Shown here: piece by piece, positions 53,863 through 63,790 of the stretch
Position numbering within the stretch: the first letter of the stretch is position 1
Layout of the letters: each line of letters starts with the position of its first letter
Source of the DNA: Asparagopsis taxiformis
Taxonomy: Eukaryota > Rhodophyta > Florideophyceae > Bonnemaisoniales > Bonnemaisoniaceae
Assembly: GCA_030407315.1 (NCBI GenBank)
Contig: JALQPE010001746.1
Span: forward strand, 1 to 64,000
DNA: 64,000 nt
Direction of reading: 5' to 3'
Notes under the pieces: generated by a model
What the model was told of the DNA's origin: nothing
What the model saw: the letters and a program-made list of their open reading frames with translations, nothing else
The model's database searches: none
Program-made: the position numbers and the translations under genes

Positions 53863-55257
53863 AGAAAAGGAAAGTTCATTTATTGTAGAAAGGCTAAGGG
53901 GTTTATCTTTGCCAAGTGAAGTCGCTTTCACCGCGACCCCATTTTTGTCAAACTTCTAGAAGTAGAGTGTAGATCTTCTATTTCTTCCTGCAGATAGATC
54001 CTACACTTACTTCTCAAGTTGAGCAGGCTAAGAGCCCCATTAAGATAGCCTACTACTAATAAATCCACCGAGCTTCCCGAAAAAAACCTATTGCAAAAAA
54101 AAGTAGTCCAGTGGTGCGCGAGAAAGAGTGCAACTTTGCCAGGGACCAGTCCCGAATGAGGGAGACCTTGAGTAGAAATTCATCTTGAAATGAATGAACA
54201 TTCTTGCGTGGTGAACAATCCTTGAGAATGCGATCGCAGAAGCGCTTTCACCGCTTGGTTTGATCTGCAGTCCACGTCTAGCAGAATGCGGCGCCATTCG
54301 AAACGAGCCAGGACATTGAAGACTTTCCGTGCATGCATCCGGCAGAAGGACTGCGGATGGCAGCCGGCATGAGGGAATTTATGAGCCCGCAGTTGCCGCG
54401 AGTTGATTGCGGTGCCGGTCGTGTCTGTCGAACTGACGAATAAGCGTTCAGAAAACCAATTGCATGGGTTCTATTGGGCTACGCGACCGCACATCATAAA
54501 AAATCCAACGCAAATGCCGCATCTTCACTGCGGTACCATCCAGAGTGGAGTTCGTCCAGGGGCACGTACACCGCCACCCGTCGCACATCAGTAGGCGCTC
54601 TGTCGGTGGAAATGGTCACTGTATGCTACTTGTTCGTGGTACTGGTATTTAAAGGAACGCAAATCGCATTGCTTTCTCGGAATGTTTCATACACCAGCCG
54701 CTTTCATCGTTTCGAGCAGCTGTAATCTCTGCGCTCTTTCCACTCATTCGCAGTTCCGCAACCCAACCTGCACGCTTCGAGTCGCATAATTCTATGAAGT
54801 ACGTGAAAACACTTTCTTCCACTATTGCATCCACTACGCACACCCAATAAGACGAGAACCACCTTCCCCACATCCAATCATCCCCTGCAACGTCATCACA
54901 CAATGTCTACAGAAGTGCTCGACGAGTTGTACCAACATTTCACCCACGCAACGCACTCGCGATTATTTTGTATTCCCGCTGCTATCCACATGATCACTCG
55001 TCTCCTCCCACCTCATTCTTGCTGGACACCAGCCTCATCGCTCCTCACTTGTACCTCCATCGTCTTTTTTCGGCTCGTGCTTGAAAAATGTTCCCTTTAC
55101 ACCATTTTTCACCCATTGCTGCATGTTTCCTACAGTTCCGAGTATTCCGAGACCAATAACGACTAACTCTCATTCCAACTGGTCTATTCATCACATTTAC
55201 TTCTGTATGACATTTTCTCTCTATTCTCCACGCAGGTTATACAGAAATAACTCAATT
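53863..55257. other. Intergenic, nothing recognised
   Basis: Short unsupported frames only. Confidence 0.35.
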
Positions 55258-55683
55258 ATGTGTGCCAATCCAGTGAAACCGCGAAACAGCAGCAACCCGG
55301 ATCAGGCATCTGCCGAAGCTGCTGAGATATCCCAGCTCCCTACCCCATTTCCGTCATGTTCATCTAAAAACTCTGGCGTGACAGGCCCGGCCACCCCTCG
55401 CCTTTCCGAGATAATACGTCTCCGATTGCAGGTAGATGGTATTTCTGCTGGTCCGTCTTCCATCCCGAATCTTGCCGATAATGATGATGACGGCAGGGTC
55501 GAAAAAAAGAACGGTATGCCTGAACGAAAGGATATGGCACGAAAGCGCACCTACTTGAACGGAGCTACTGAGGAAGACGAGGAAAAGGGAAGCTCTTGTT
55601 TCAAGGCTGATTGCCCCTTGACGAAATTCAGGCGCAAGATCATCAAAAAGTATTTCAACCATGATATCGTGCCTGAAAATTAG
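55258..55683 (+). CDS. Hypothetical small charged protein
   Basis: 141 residues from the ATG at 55258 (MCANPVKPRNSSN). Ser/Pro-rich first half (PTPFPSCSSKNSGV, TPRLSEIIRLRL), an acidic patch (LADNDDDGRVEKK), a Lys/Arg-rich segment (PERKDMARKRTYL), EEDEEKGSS, and a basic C-terminal helix (FRRKIIKKYF). The frame is open 59 codons upstream, but this ATG starts the compositionally uniform part. No known domain. Confidence 0.45.
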   Translation: MCANPVKPRNSSNPDQASAEAAEISQLPTPFPSCSSKNSGVTGPATPRLSEIIRLRLQVDGISAGPSSIPNLADNDDDGRVEKKNGMPERKDMARKRTYLNGATEEDEEKGSSCFKADCPLTKFRRKIIKKYFNHDIVPEN

Positions 55684-56497
55684 TTTCAGTGTTTCGAAGA
55701 GTAGCTCTTGTATTGATTTCCAACTCCTTTTCCATGCTCTGCTAGCATATTAAGGTAGTATCGATACATATTGGAGAACTAAACTTTCCCGAGCTACGAT
55801 TGGCGTAATTGTTGTATGGAGTAGGGAATGTGCACGTGTTATCACAAAGTAAAGGAGTGCACGTGGTTGTGTTGCGCGTCGCACGGCAGACATTCTAGGC
55901 ATGAAAAAACATTGGCGTAGTTTGAAATGTAATGGTGGCCAGTCATCCATGAATATTTTCATTGACATAGATCATGATCTACGCAGCATCAACAATGCAT
56001 TCTGTGACATTGATAATATCCATGCCATGGAGAGCATTGTTGTCACTCCATAGACCATGAACTTGAAAACATTGACGCAGTGAAAGAATGAAATTGATAC
56101 TTTGACAGCATGAATGAAGTCAAGTTTTCATGAGTGCATTGTCTTTTCAATGATGTACTTTGTGAAAACGCGATGAAACAAAGAAGGAATAGTCGCTTTG
56201 AGATCACGCATGGATGTAAATATCTATGCGGTATATCTACGAAGCAGCACAATTCGTATTTCCACCAAGGACATGATCGCTGGTGATTTTCATGAATGGA
56301 GTGAAGAATGGAGCGGAGAAGATCATACACAGTTTATTGTCGGGCCAACTCTAATGAAGCAGGTCTTGTTGTTTCCTTGAACTTGATGTAGAGATTGCTG
56401 GAAGCAAAGTAAGTTACATGTTTTACAACTTTGAAGTAAGCAGAGGTGTACTTGGAGTAGAGTGATGGTTGCGCTGCTAGCGTGCCACCTTGGAAGT
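55684..56497. other. Intergenic, nothing recognised
   Basis: AT-rich spacer with repeated ATGAA-type words. No gene. Confidence 0.35.
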
Positions 56498-56770
56498 TTA
56501 GTTTTCAGAAACGAACGATTGGCACGAGTCACTGATGAATTTAGGCGAATCATTGAGATAAGTTAATTGGGCCGGATTGATCGAAACGGTGCTTGTCTGG
56601 TCTTCGGTCGGATCGAAGGAAGCGGGAATTGGAGCCATTTCGAAAATGGCCGGAAGCATAAATGTTGATATCCCATCGCGGTACTTTACAGGTTGTTTCG
56701 GAGTGGCGGAAGCGTTGTTGCGAACAGATGCGAAGTGACGGCGAAGAGTGAATTTGAGTCGGAGTTTCAT
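56498..56770 (-). CDS. YRDGISTF-family small protein 1
   Basis: 90 residues from the ATG at 56770, the shortest member. Basic N-terminus (MKLRLKFTLRRHFASVRNN), then the family core KYRDGISTFMLPAIF (residues 29-43), a Pro/acidic linker, and a Ser-containing tail (ISDSCQSFVSEN) that is shorter than in relatives. The longer frame upstream (to 57148) is not used because relatives start MK[LI]. A TATA-like TTTATATT lies at about 56860-56867 and an AATTTGTCACGTC element 310 bp upstream (57081). No signal peptide or membrane helix. Function unknown; the highly conserved core suggests a binding motif or modification site. Confidence 0.75.
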   Translation of the reverse strand: MKLRLKFTLRRHFASVRNNASATPKQPVKYRDGISTFMLPAIFEMAPIPASFDPTEDQTSTVSINPAQLTYLNDSPKFISDSCQSFVSEN

Positions 56771-57080
56771 GATGAGATGCGAGTAACTGGCTGTTGTGTT
56801 GGTAGATGGTTTGGTGGGTTGACTGATCGACGGCGCAAAGTCGGAGGGAGAGGAGGTGAATATAAAGAGAATGGGAAGGACGATGTGGGCAAGTTTAGAC
56901 GTCAGATGAAATGAGCAAGTTCTCGACAGCAGTGACAAAGATGATAAAACAGTGAGTGTATGACAAGCAAATGGACTCGCAGAGGGCTCAGACTGCGGCG
57001 CGCGCAGAGTGGCATCGGTCAGCGAATGGTATGACAAGATGGAAGGCGGCATCGTCCATAGATGGGGAGCGTGAAACGGC

Positions 57081-57094
57081 AATTTGTCACGTCG
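57081..57094. promoter_or_regulatory. Shared upstream element AATTTGTCACGTCG
   Basis: ACGT-core element between two divergent family genes: 310 bp from the ATG at 56770 and 440 bp before the ATG at 57536. It matches the elements at 58690, 59824 and 61911, although one C shorter. ACGT cores are typical bZIP sites (family knowledge); its role here is inferred. Confidence 0.5.
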
Positions 57095-57535
57095 GTTGGA
57101 CGGACGGAACGGGACGATAATTTGATTGGCAATTGCGACGAAAAGCACGGCGAAAACTTTGTACGAATTGAAAGAATTGGAGAAAAAAATGGAGCGAGAT
57201 CTGCACCAAATGTATCATGATTTTACCTCTCAAACGTCCAATCAACGCGCAGCACGTGTTGACCAAGTCGAAACGTCGTCTGCACGCACGCAATCTGAAA
57301 TCGAGAAAAACAAGGCGCATCCGCCTCCATGGCACAAAATCGCACGCCACATGCGGATGCAGCGTCCAACCAATCGCGACACGCGCATATAATCTCATCA
57401 GATTCATCGCACGTCATCGACGACCATTTCTCACAGGTGCGCAACGCAGCACAGCACATGACGTCTGTCGGCACCACGCATCTATAACATATACCACCTG
57501 ACCACCAGCACCCACCCCACGCGCACCAACACAAC

Positions 57536-58129
57536 ATGAAGATTTACCGCTACCTCCGCCAAACCTCCATGCGGATAATCCCGTCCGCACGCGCACTATC
57601 CCGCCGTCGCTTCCAGCGCGCGCCAAAGCGGCCGTCGCCGTCGCTGTCACCGGCGCGGACGGACGACGACGCGCTGACACGCCTCGACTCGCCGTATCCG
57701 AGCGTGCGGTCGTCGGAGATGCAACTATCGCAAGTGTCGGACCTACTCGACGCGACCTCCATCGCCGACGTACTGGAAGCGGCCTCTGCGCCGGACGTGT
57801 TTGCAGTCGCTGACACGGAGCGTATGGTCGTTTCGCGCGCGCGCGAAGACGCGTTGCAACGATTCGTTTCGCCGTATCCGTACGTGTCGCAGACGATGCA
57901 GACGACGCCGCTCGCGCTCACCGAGCTGGATACGAGCTCGATTGGCAGTACGGAGCATATCTACGCGGTGCCGTCAGACGATCTCGACGAGGAATTGGAC
58001 GTGTGGTTGGACGAGAAACGCACGCTTTCGCGCGTGGAGACGCGTGTGTGCGCGCCGCTTTCGAAGCGTGCGCGCGTCTCGCTCGAGTCGGATGTGAGCT
58101 ATGAGAGTTGGCGCGGGTGTTTTCGATGA
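57536..58129 (+). CDS. Diverged paralog of the YRDGISTF family, core motif missing
   Basis: 197 residues from the ATG at 57536 (MKIYRYLRQTSMRIIPSAR). The basic N-terminus matches relatives in type, but the YRDGISTF core is absent. It keeps the second family block and has it twice: DDDALTRLDSPYPSVRSS and REDALQRFVSPYPYVSQT (relatives: ALRRRDSPFPRG, LTRRDTPHPVV). It also keeps a C-terminal SLESDVSYESW like SIESLFSDMTSTESL. TATA-like CTATAAC at about 57482-57488. Very GC-rich. It may have lost one interaction while doubling another. Confidence 0.65.
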   Translation: MKIYRYLRQTSMRIIPSARALSRRRFQRAPKRPSPSLSPARTDDDALTRLDSPYPSVRSSEMQLSQVSDLLDATSIADVLEAASAPDVFAVADTERMVVSRAREDALQRFVSPYPYVSQTMQTTPLALTELDTSSIGSTEHIYAVPSDDLDEELDVWLDEKRTLSRVETRVCAPLSKRARVSLESDVSYESWRGCFR

Positions 58130-58689
58130 GGGGAGAGGTTTTGTAGTGTAGATGTTTAACTTTGTGCAATTCTAAATATGTAAATTAAATGAGTTTGAGT
58201 TATCGACGATGGGGATGCGGTTGTTGTTGGATAGGGACTCGTGCGGGTAACGGACTATGTTGCACATCGGCGGGACGGATTGACGAGCGCAACATGGGCG
58301 CGTTTGCGCAAGGCGGTCTGCGTAGACGGTGTGGACCAATGAAATTGTCGCGTGTCTGCGTGCGGGCCGAATAGCACACATGGCGAATTGGTATTGGTCC
58401 ATGTATCAGCATCAGCAAGCATGTGCGCGTGGTACGCAAGCTGGTAAGGAAAATGTCCCGTCTTTAGACACGGTGTCACTGTAAATTACGCGCATAAATA
58501 AAAGAAAATCCAGGCAAGCACAGAGAGTGGATTAAATCGCGGCGCGTAGATGATTGATCATCGACAAGAAGGGACCAATCATTGGCGCGCAATCGCACAT
58601 TGGCCATACGTGTAGAATAGAGGCATTTGACAAAATGCTCTTCCCTCTCCATCGCGTGTATGACACACGCGCCAATCGCGTGCACGTTG

Positions 58690-58704
58690 AATTTGTCCAC
58701 GTCA
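58690..58704 (+). promoter_or_regulatory. Shared upstream element AATTTGTCCACGTCA
   Basis: 285-299 bp before the ATG at 58989. Same consensus, AATTT(G/C)(T/C)CC(C)ACGTCA, as at 59824 and 61911. Confidence 0.6.
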
Positions 58705-58988
58705 TTTCAACATCTATCCGAATAATATCACGCCGTCTAATCCACCAACCACCACATCTCACAGCGTTCCGCACACGCACGCCGTATCGCCGCCCCTCGT
58801 CCGCCATCATGGCTTTGGCTCCCCCTGCGCCCGTCCGTCCGCCCGCCCGCCACGCCGTCTCGCAGCCGCGATGCGCTACAAGCATCCGCGCGGCGAGCTA
58901 CCGCCATCATTCCGCGTCTATATAACCTCTTCATGACCAAACCCAACTCCCCCGCGCGATCCGCATGCAACCATCCACCAGTAGCGAC

Positions 58989-59468
58989 ATGAAACTATTC
59001 CGAGCCACACGCAGCCACAATCGTCGCCACCGCCAGTGCGACCAGCATGCAACGGCGCGCAAAAGCGCGCAGACGCGTGATTCGCGTCTTGTGCGCAATT
59101 ATCGCGACGGTATATCCACGTTTATGCTGCCGCATATCTTCCAATCGGCCGCGCCGTTCCCCGTCGAGCAGCACACGCTTTCGTCGCAGCCGGATCTCAC
59201 GCGTCGAGATACACCGCATCCGGTCGTGCGCTGCCCGCGCGTCGCGATCAAGTCGCCGATACGACGGGCGGGATGCGACGCGTGTCGCCGCTCGTTGGAT
59301 AGCTCGAGCACCGTGTCGCTTGCGGATCGTGCAGACGCGTGTGCGCTATCGTTTCGTATATGCGTCGATGGCTGTGGCGACTTGTTGGCGCGTCTGTCGT
59401 TTGAATCGATGCTTAGCGATGAGGCGTCCCAACGGTCGCGGTGTTGTCTGACGGGTTTAGATAGATGA
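58989..59468 (+). CDS. YRDGISTF-family small protein 2
   Basis: 159 residues from the ATG at 58989 (MKLFRATRSHNRRHRQ). An in-frame ATG 24 bp upstream is less like relatives. Very basic first 38 residues, core NYRDGISTFMLPHIF (about 38-52), then SQPDLTRRDTPHPVV, a basic Cys-containing linker, SSSTVSLADRADAC, and the C-terminal block SFESMLSDEASQRS. TATATAAC at about 58919-58926 lies 63-70 bp upstream. No membrane helix. An opposite-strand frame exists but lacks the family pattern. Confidence 0.78.
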   Translation: MKLFRATRSHNRRHRQCDQHATARKSAQTRDSRLVRNYRDGISTFMLPHIFQSAAPFPVEQHTLSSQPDLTRRDTPHPVVRCPRVAIKSPIRRAGCDACRRSLDSSSTVSLADRADACALSFRICVDGCGDLLARLSFESMLSDEASQRSRCCLTGLDR

Positions 59469-59823
59469 TACGGTTACTTTATTCATAACTTGTGGCGTTG
59501 TTGAGATAACTGATGTAAAATTATGGTATATGTTTCGATTTGGAGGATAATGGCCATTGTTGGAGTGAGCACAACAAATTTGACGCAACACTTGTAGGGT
59601 TGTGCGAGCTATCGCGCGCGTCGCCGACCAACCACCCATCGTCTTGTCCCGACGCGCCCATTCACACGCCGTCGTACTGTACGCGCGTACAATGTTAGCG
59701 TGACAGTTATTTTCGGTTTGCTGGCTTTCGATTCCATTCCATCGTCACACATGTTCCACATCCATGTGCATCCGACGCGTGTCCCCACCCTTTCACCTCC
59801 ATAACAACACCAGACGTACGTCC

Positions 59824-59838
59824 AATTTCCCCACGTCA
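59824..59838 (+). promoter_or_regulatory. Shared upstream element AATTTCCCCACGTCA
   Basis: 305-319 bp before the ATG at 60143. Same spacing class as the elements before the other family members. Confidence 0.6.
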
Positions 59839-60142
59839 TCCACACACGCCCAAGTGCGGCATGCAGACGAGTAGCCGCAGCCGCAGTCGCAACCACGAAT
59901 CAAATCCAATCGTCACCAACAATTCCAACGTGTCATTTCATACCATCCGTTACACACCCGCGATCCGCAGCTCGCCCCTTGTCCGACCAAAAGTCTCACC
60001 AAACAGTCCAGACAGCTCATCGCAGCCTGCACGACCATTCCTTCCCGAAACATCGCTGTCCAACCGCGCTCAATTGCATATAACCCGCCCACATCCACCG
60101 ATCATCCACGCAACAATCGTCATCTCCCCGCCATTCGCACAC

Positions 60143-60676
60143 ATGAAACTGCCCACCTTTCGACGACCACGTCGATCCACGCGTCCGAAACGCGCCCCCG
60201 TCCTCACGACATCCGCCGCGTCGACAAAGTACCGCGACGGAATCTCAACCTTCCAACTCCCGCACATCTTCGTCGATAACGACCCCTCCGCCCTCGATAA
60301 CGATGTCGCGTCCCAACAGCCCGCGTTGTCCGCTCTGAGACGACGCGACTCCCCGTTCCCGCGTGGCGCGTCGCCGCGCGCTGTCTCGACGGATACCCTT
60401 GTTGAGTGTGAGCTTGTTGAGCATTCTTTGCAAAATGACACAAGTGTGCTTTCACTTGCTGATTGTTTGGAGCAGACCTTGCTGATTAAGACCGGTTCTG
60501 ATGTTGCTACTCGTCGGTCGCTTGAGTTGAAGCGATTTCCTAATCGCCCGTCGCAACAGTCGGTTGCTTCTGTGCGATATCCTTCCGTTCGTCTGTCTAT
60601 CGAGTCGCTTTTCAGTGATATGACGAGTACGGAATCGCTGAGGTCACCTGCAGTACCTGGCGTTGTTCGAGCTTAG
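60143..60676 (+). CDS. YRDGISTF-family small protein 3
   Basis: 177 residues from the ATG at 60143 (MKLPTFRRPRRSTRPKR). Core KYRDGISTFQLPHIF (about 29-43, Gln in place of Met), then QPALSALRRRDSPFPRG, NDTSVLSLADCLEQTLL, a short basic linker and the C-terminal block RLSIESLFSDMTSTESLRS, the clearest form of that motif. CATATAACCC at 60077-60086 is a TATA candidate 57-66 bp upstream. The frame is open for 94 codons upstream, but relatives all start at this MK. Confidence 0.8.
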   Translation: MKLPTFRRPRRSTRPKRAPVLTTSAASTKYRDGISTFQLPHIFVDNDPSALDNDVASQQPALSALRRRDSPFPRGASPRAVSTDTLVECELVEHSLQNDTSVLSLADCLEQTLLIKTGSDVATRRSLELKRFPNRPSQQSVASVRYPSVRLSIESLFSDMTSTESLRSPAVPGVVRA

Positions 60677-62273
60677 GTTTCGCCATTTGCTTTAGTTACT
60701 TGCAGTGTATCATCGATGTTTTATTATTATTGAGTTGTATAAATTTTTGTACTTTACCGTGGTTGGACATTCGTTGTACTTGTTTGATAATTTCTTTGAC
60801 ATAGCCAGTGCATATTTCTGTCGCTGTTGAATTGCGCTAAACTTGTTGATGTGATGACAATGAAGCTGTGAAACAACCTTCATCGGAGAACGCACACTCT
60901 CACCTTTTTTCACTGTCATACTACCTTCTTCTGGATGTTGTAAAAATAAAACTGTACAGCAAGGGCGTGCGTCACATTTGGCTATCTCTCCCTTCTATAA
61001 AATACACATGTCGAACAATTTGTAGACCTCCATATCCGACAATATACACCACGTTCATTGCCAATATTGTCAACCAAACACATAGACACCTAGAAATATG
61101 GTGAGCTGTATAAGCCAGATCAAACTAAACAAGCTGAAGGGTAGTGTAAATCACTCGAGACAAAGTTGAAACCTCCACGTTCAAAAAAAGGTTAGCTAGT
61201 GGAACCACGATATACACTGTCGTTCGGACAGGCCAGGACAGCGATGCCGATTCACCAAAGGTTGCAGCTTGACGCGTGCCGCCACAAGCAGTCATCACAA
61301 CTTGCGTCTAAAGCTAGTATCACGAGCAGACAATCGTTACGGACACAATGAAACGAACAAATTGGATGAAACATGGTCGGAGGAGGAGCAGGAGCCCTTA
61401 TCGCCGTACACTATAATTGCACGTAGGCGGAAAACATGGAGTGTTTGAAAGAAGCAATCACCAACCAGTCTCGAGCTTATTCAAGGGTACTTACTTACAC
61501 CCGTACTACCGTTTAGGGTACCAAGCGTGGGCACCACAAGTGACGCGACCAACGGGACAGCGCTGTCCTGGACGATCGATGTCTATGGGGCCCCGCAATA
61601 TATAAAAGCGTTCTCGCCCGCGTACCCAACCCGCTAATGGGAGGCGCAGAACGAACACATGCCGATTGTGGAATATTCTCCACAATCGATTGGTGCTCGG
61701 TGAGTGGAAGACGAGCATATCTTCAACCATATACATACCATAACATATCTGGTCACTCGCCGATTTTTTCCAACGTCACATGCAGCTCGTACTATGGCGT
61801 CGCGCGACTTGCACAGATCATGCTACGCCATCAACGCAGTGGACTGGCGCCATAATTTCAAGTTACTGTAACGATGACCAAGGGAATCTCACGTTATCAT
61901 CATACGGCTGAATTTCCCCCACGTCACGCGCCTTGTTGACAGCTACTGCGCATTGCTTCTCTCCAATCACAGCGCGGTTTGTATGCCATCACGTTTGCAA
62001 CTTCCTTCTCTCACTCATACTCGATATGATACCGCGTTGTATGCCGCTCCTCTTTCCCGCCGGACCAGCACCATCTAACGCTGACAGTGCGTTATTCCAT
62101 CGTCGTGCAGCATTCGCCATGGCGAGTTTGTTCCTTGCTGTCTGTCGCAGCTCAAAGTTCTATAATAACCCTTGCATCTTCCCGACTAGACCACCGCCTA
62201 CCTCCTTCGTACCAACAAGCCCGCACACACAGAAGCACTCAACGTTACATCGACCTCGAATCGCACCATCGTC
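60677..62273. other. Intergenic with an orphan TATA box and a hairpin
   Basis: No gene is supported. A textbook TATATAAAAG at 61599-61608 is followed, 55 bp later, by a 10-bp perfect stem (61663-61672 pairing with 61679-61688, loop ATATTC). The shared upstream element at 61911 belongs to the gene at 62274. Confidence 0.45.
61911..61926 (+). promoter_or_regulatory. Shared upstream element AATTTCCCCCACGTCA
   Basis: 348-363 bp before the ATG at 62274; one C longer than its counterparts. Confidence 0.6.
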
Positions 62274-62699
62274 ATGAAAATTTTCAACTTTCGTCGCAGT
62301 CGATCCAACTCGTCCTCGAAGAAAAAGGACACCGTTGTGACCAACTATCGTGATGGAATTTCAACCTTCATGCTCCCGGATATCTTCGCTTCGGCCGCTC
62401 CATTCGCGCCGTGCGATCTCCCAGCTTCGTCTTCCGTGTCGGCTAGTGATGCGTCGGACGAAGCACCGTCCATCGCTCAACTTGCGCAACAGAGACGGGC
62501 AACTACAAAAGCTGTCGAGGATTTAACAAGCTCGGTTACCATTGCGGAACCAGCTGAAGATTGCTTGCAGACCTACGCAAAGGCCTGTGAAGGTCACGCA
62601 CAATATTCAACGACTGTCGACTCTTCGCTCGGCTCACTCCTCAGCGATGCGAGTACAGAAAGTTTGCAAGCACATATCACCGCTATTTCGACGCGATGA
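62274..62699 (+). CDS. YRDGISTF-family small protein 4
   Basis: 141 residues from the ATG at 62274 (MKIFNFRRSRSNSSSKKK). Core NYRDGISTFMLPDIF (24-38), then a Ala/Ser-rich acidic stretch, DLTSSVTIAEPAEDCLQ (second shared block, compare SSTVSLADRADAC), and SSLGSLLSDASTESLQAH (C-terminal block). A TATA-like CTATAATAACC lies at 62160-62170. No hydrophobic segment, so a soluble, probably intracellular protein. Confidence 0.8.
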   Translation: MKIFNFRRSRSNSSSKKKDTVVTNYRDGISTFMLPDIFASAAPFAPCDLPASSSVSASDASDEAPSIAQLAQQRRATTKAVEDLTSSVTIAEPAEDCLQTYAKACEGHAQYSTTVDSSLGSLLSDASTESLQAHITAISTR

Positions 62700-63790
62700 A
62701 TGTTAGTTAGTTACTCTTAACTGTTACTCGACCTGATGTAAAATTTGTACAATACGCTTGCTCGCCGAGCTGTTTTTCGTCTTGAATTGTATCTTCCGTT
62801 CACACGCTATATCGTTGCCGTGTTGCGCTCGCGTTCATTTGCAAATGTATGACCATCCTCATTCGATAGGAGGGTCGTTGGAGCAATTGTAATTTTTGTG
62901 TTCACCATCGGTCGGTGACGCGGCCGTGCCATCTCAAGGCAGCAGCAAGGAATGGGAGTTGGAAAAACAGCGCAATTTCAGAGCGTTTTTGGTGTACAGA
63001 CCGTGGCCCAATTTAAAGCGATCCCTCCAACTTGGAGACGGGCCGTTCCACATCCAAAGTGGAGAACAATTCGTTCAACGGCAAGCTCCTCCTCTGCCAC
63101 TTTCAGTGACCATGGACATTATGATTCCCAATTCCCGCGCATCGTCCAACATCTCCGCCATTCTTCGCTGCCGCGCAAATAGTTACAACATCTGTAATGA
63201 CTATTACCTATGGCACATCAAACTCGCTTACAGAACGCCAAGATGGTATGAGACGGACAGAGCCAAAGGTCATCAATTTGTTATCGATATGCTCACATCG
63301 TTGGATGTGCGTGCACTTCACTTTTTCCTCAAATTCAACCTACACAACGTCACCCAGCAGTAGCACAGTGCGCTCTGTTGCCTCTCCCGTAGCACATTCA
63401 TGCGTGTCTTATGCGTTGCGTGCGCGCCGTTCCCCCACTCATTCGTCTGCCTGCAAATTATTTGCACCCGTGTGCGCGAGCGCGGAATGGGACAATGTCG
63501 AGTCAAACCTGCCAGCCTGCAATGCAGAGCATGACTGTAACCGAACATCGACAACAAGGTCTACCGGCAACCAGCTTGCAAATTCCTGTCCACAAACAAG
63601 GCCGGCTGATGAAAATGTATCGGTATGGTATTCATCGTACCAGGAGCAACAGCAGCGATAGTTTTTTGAACGATGGGGCTCAATGCGCACGCGGCACCAG
63701 TGGCAAATTCACTAACAAAAGCGATAATGTTGGGAGAGCGCAAATATGTTGTACAGTTTACAAAAAGCTAAAGTCACGATAATCGACCCG
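62700..63790. other. Intergenic, nothing recognised
   Basis: Short unsupported frames on both strands between two tail-to-tail family members. Confidence 0.35.

Noticed and set aside
57223..57921. Minus-strand frames opposite the 57.5 kb gene
   Set aside because: GC-rich codons keep the opposite strand open. The plus strand carries the family motifs.
62896..63363. 155-codon frame
   Set aside because: No family motif or domain, and no promoter element of the cluster.
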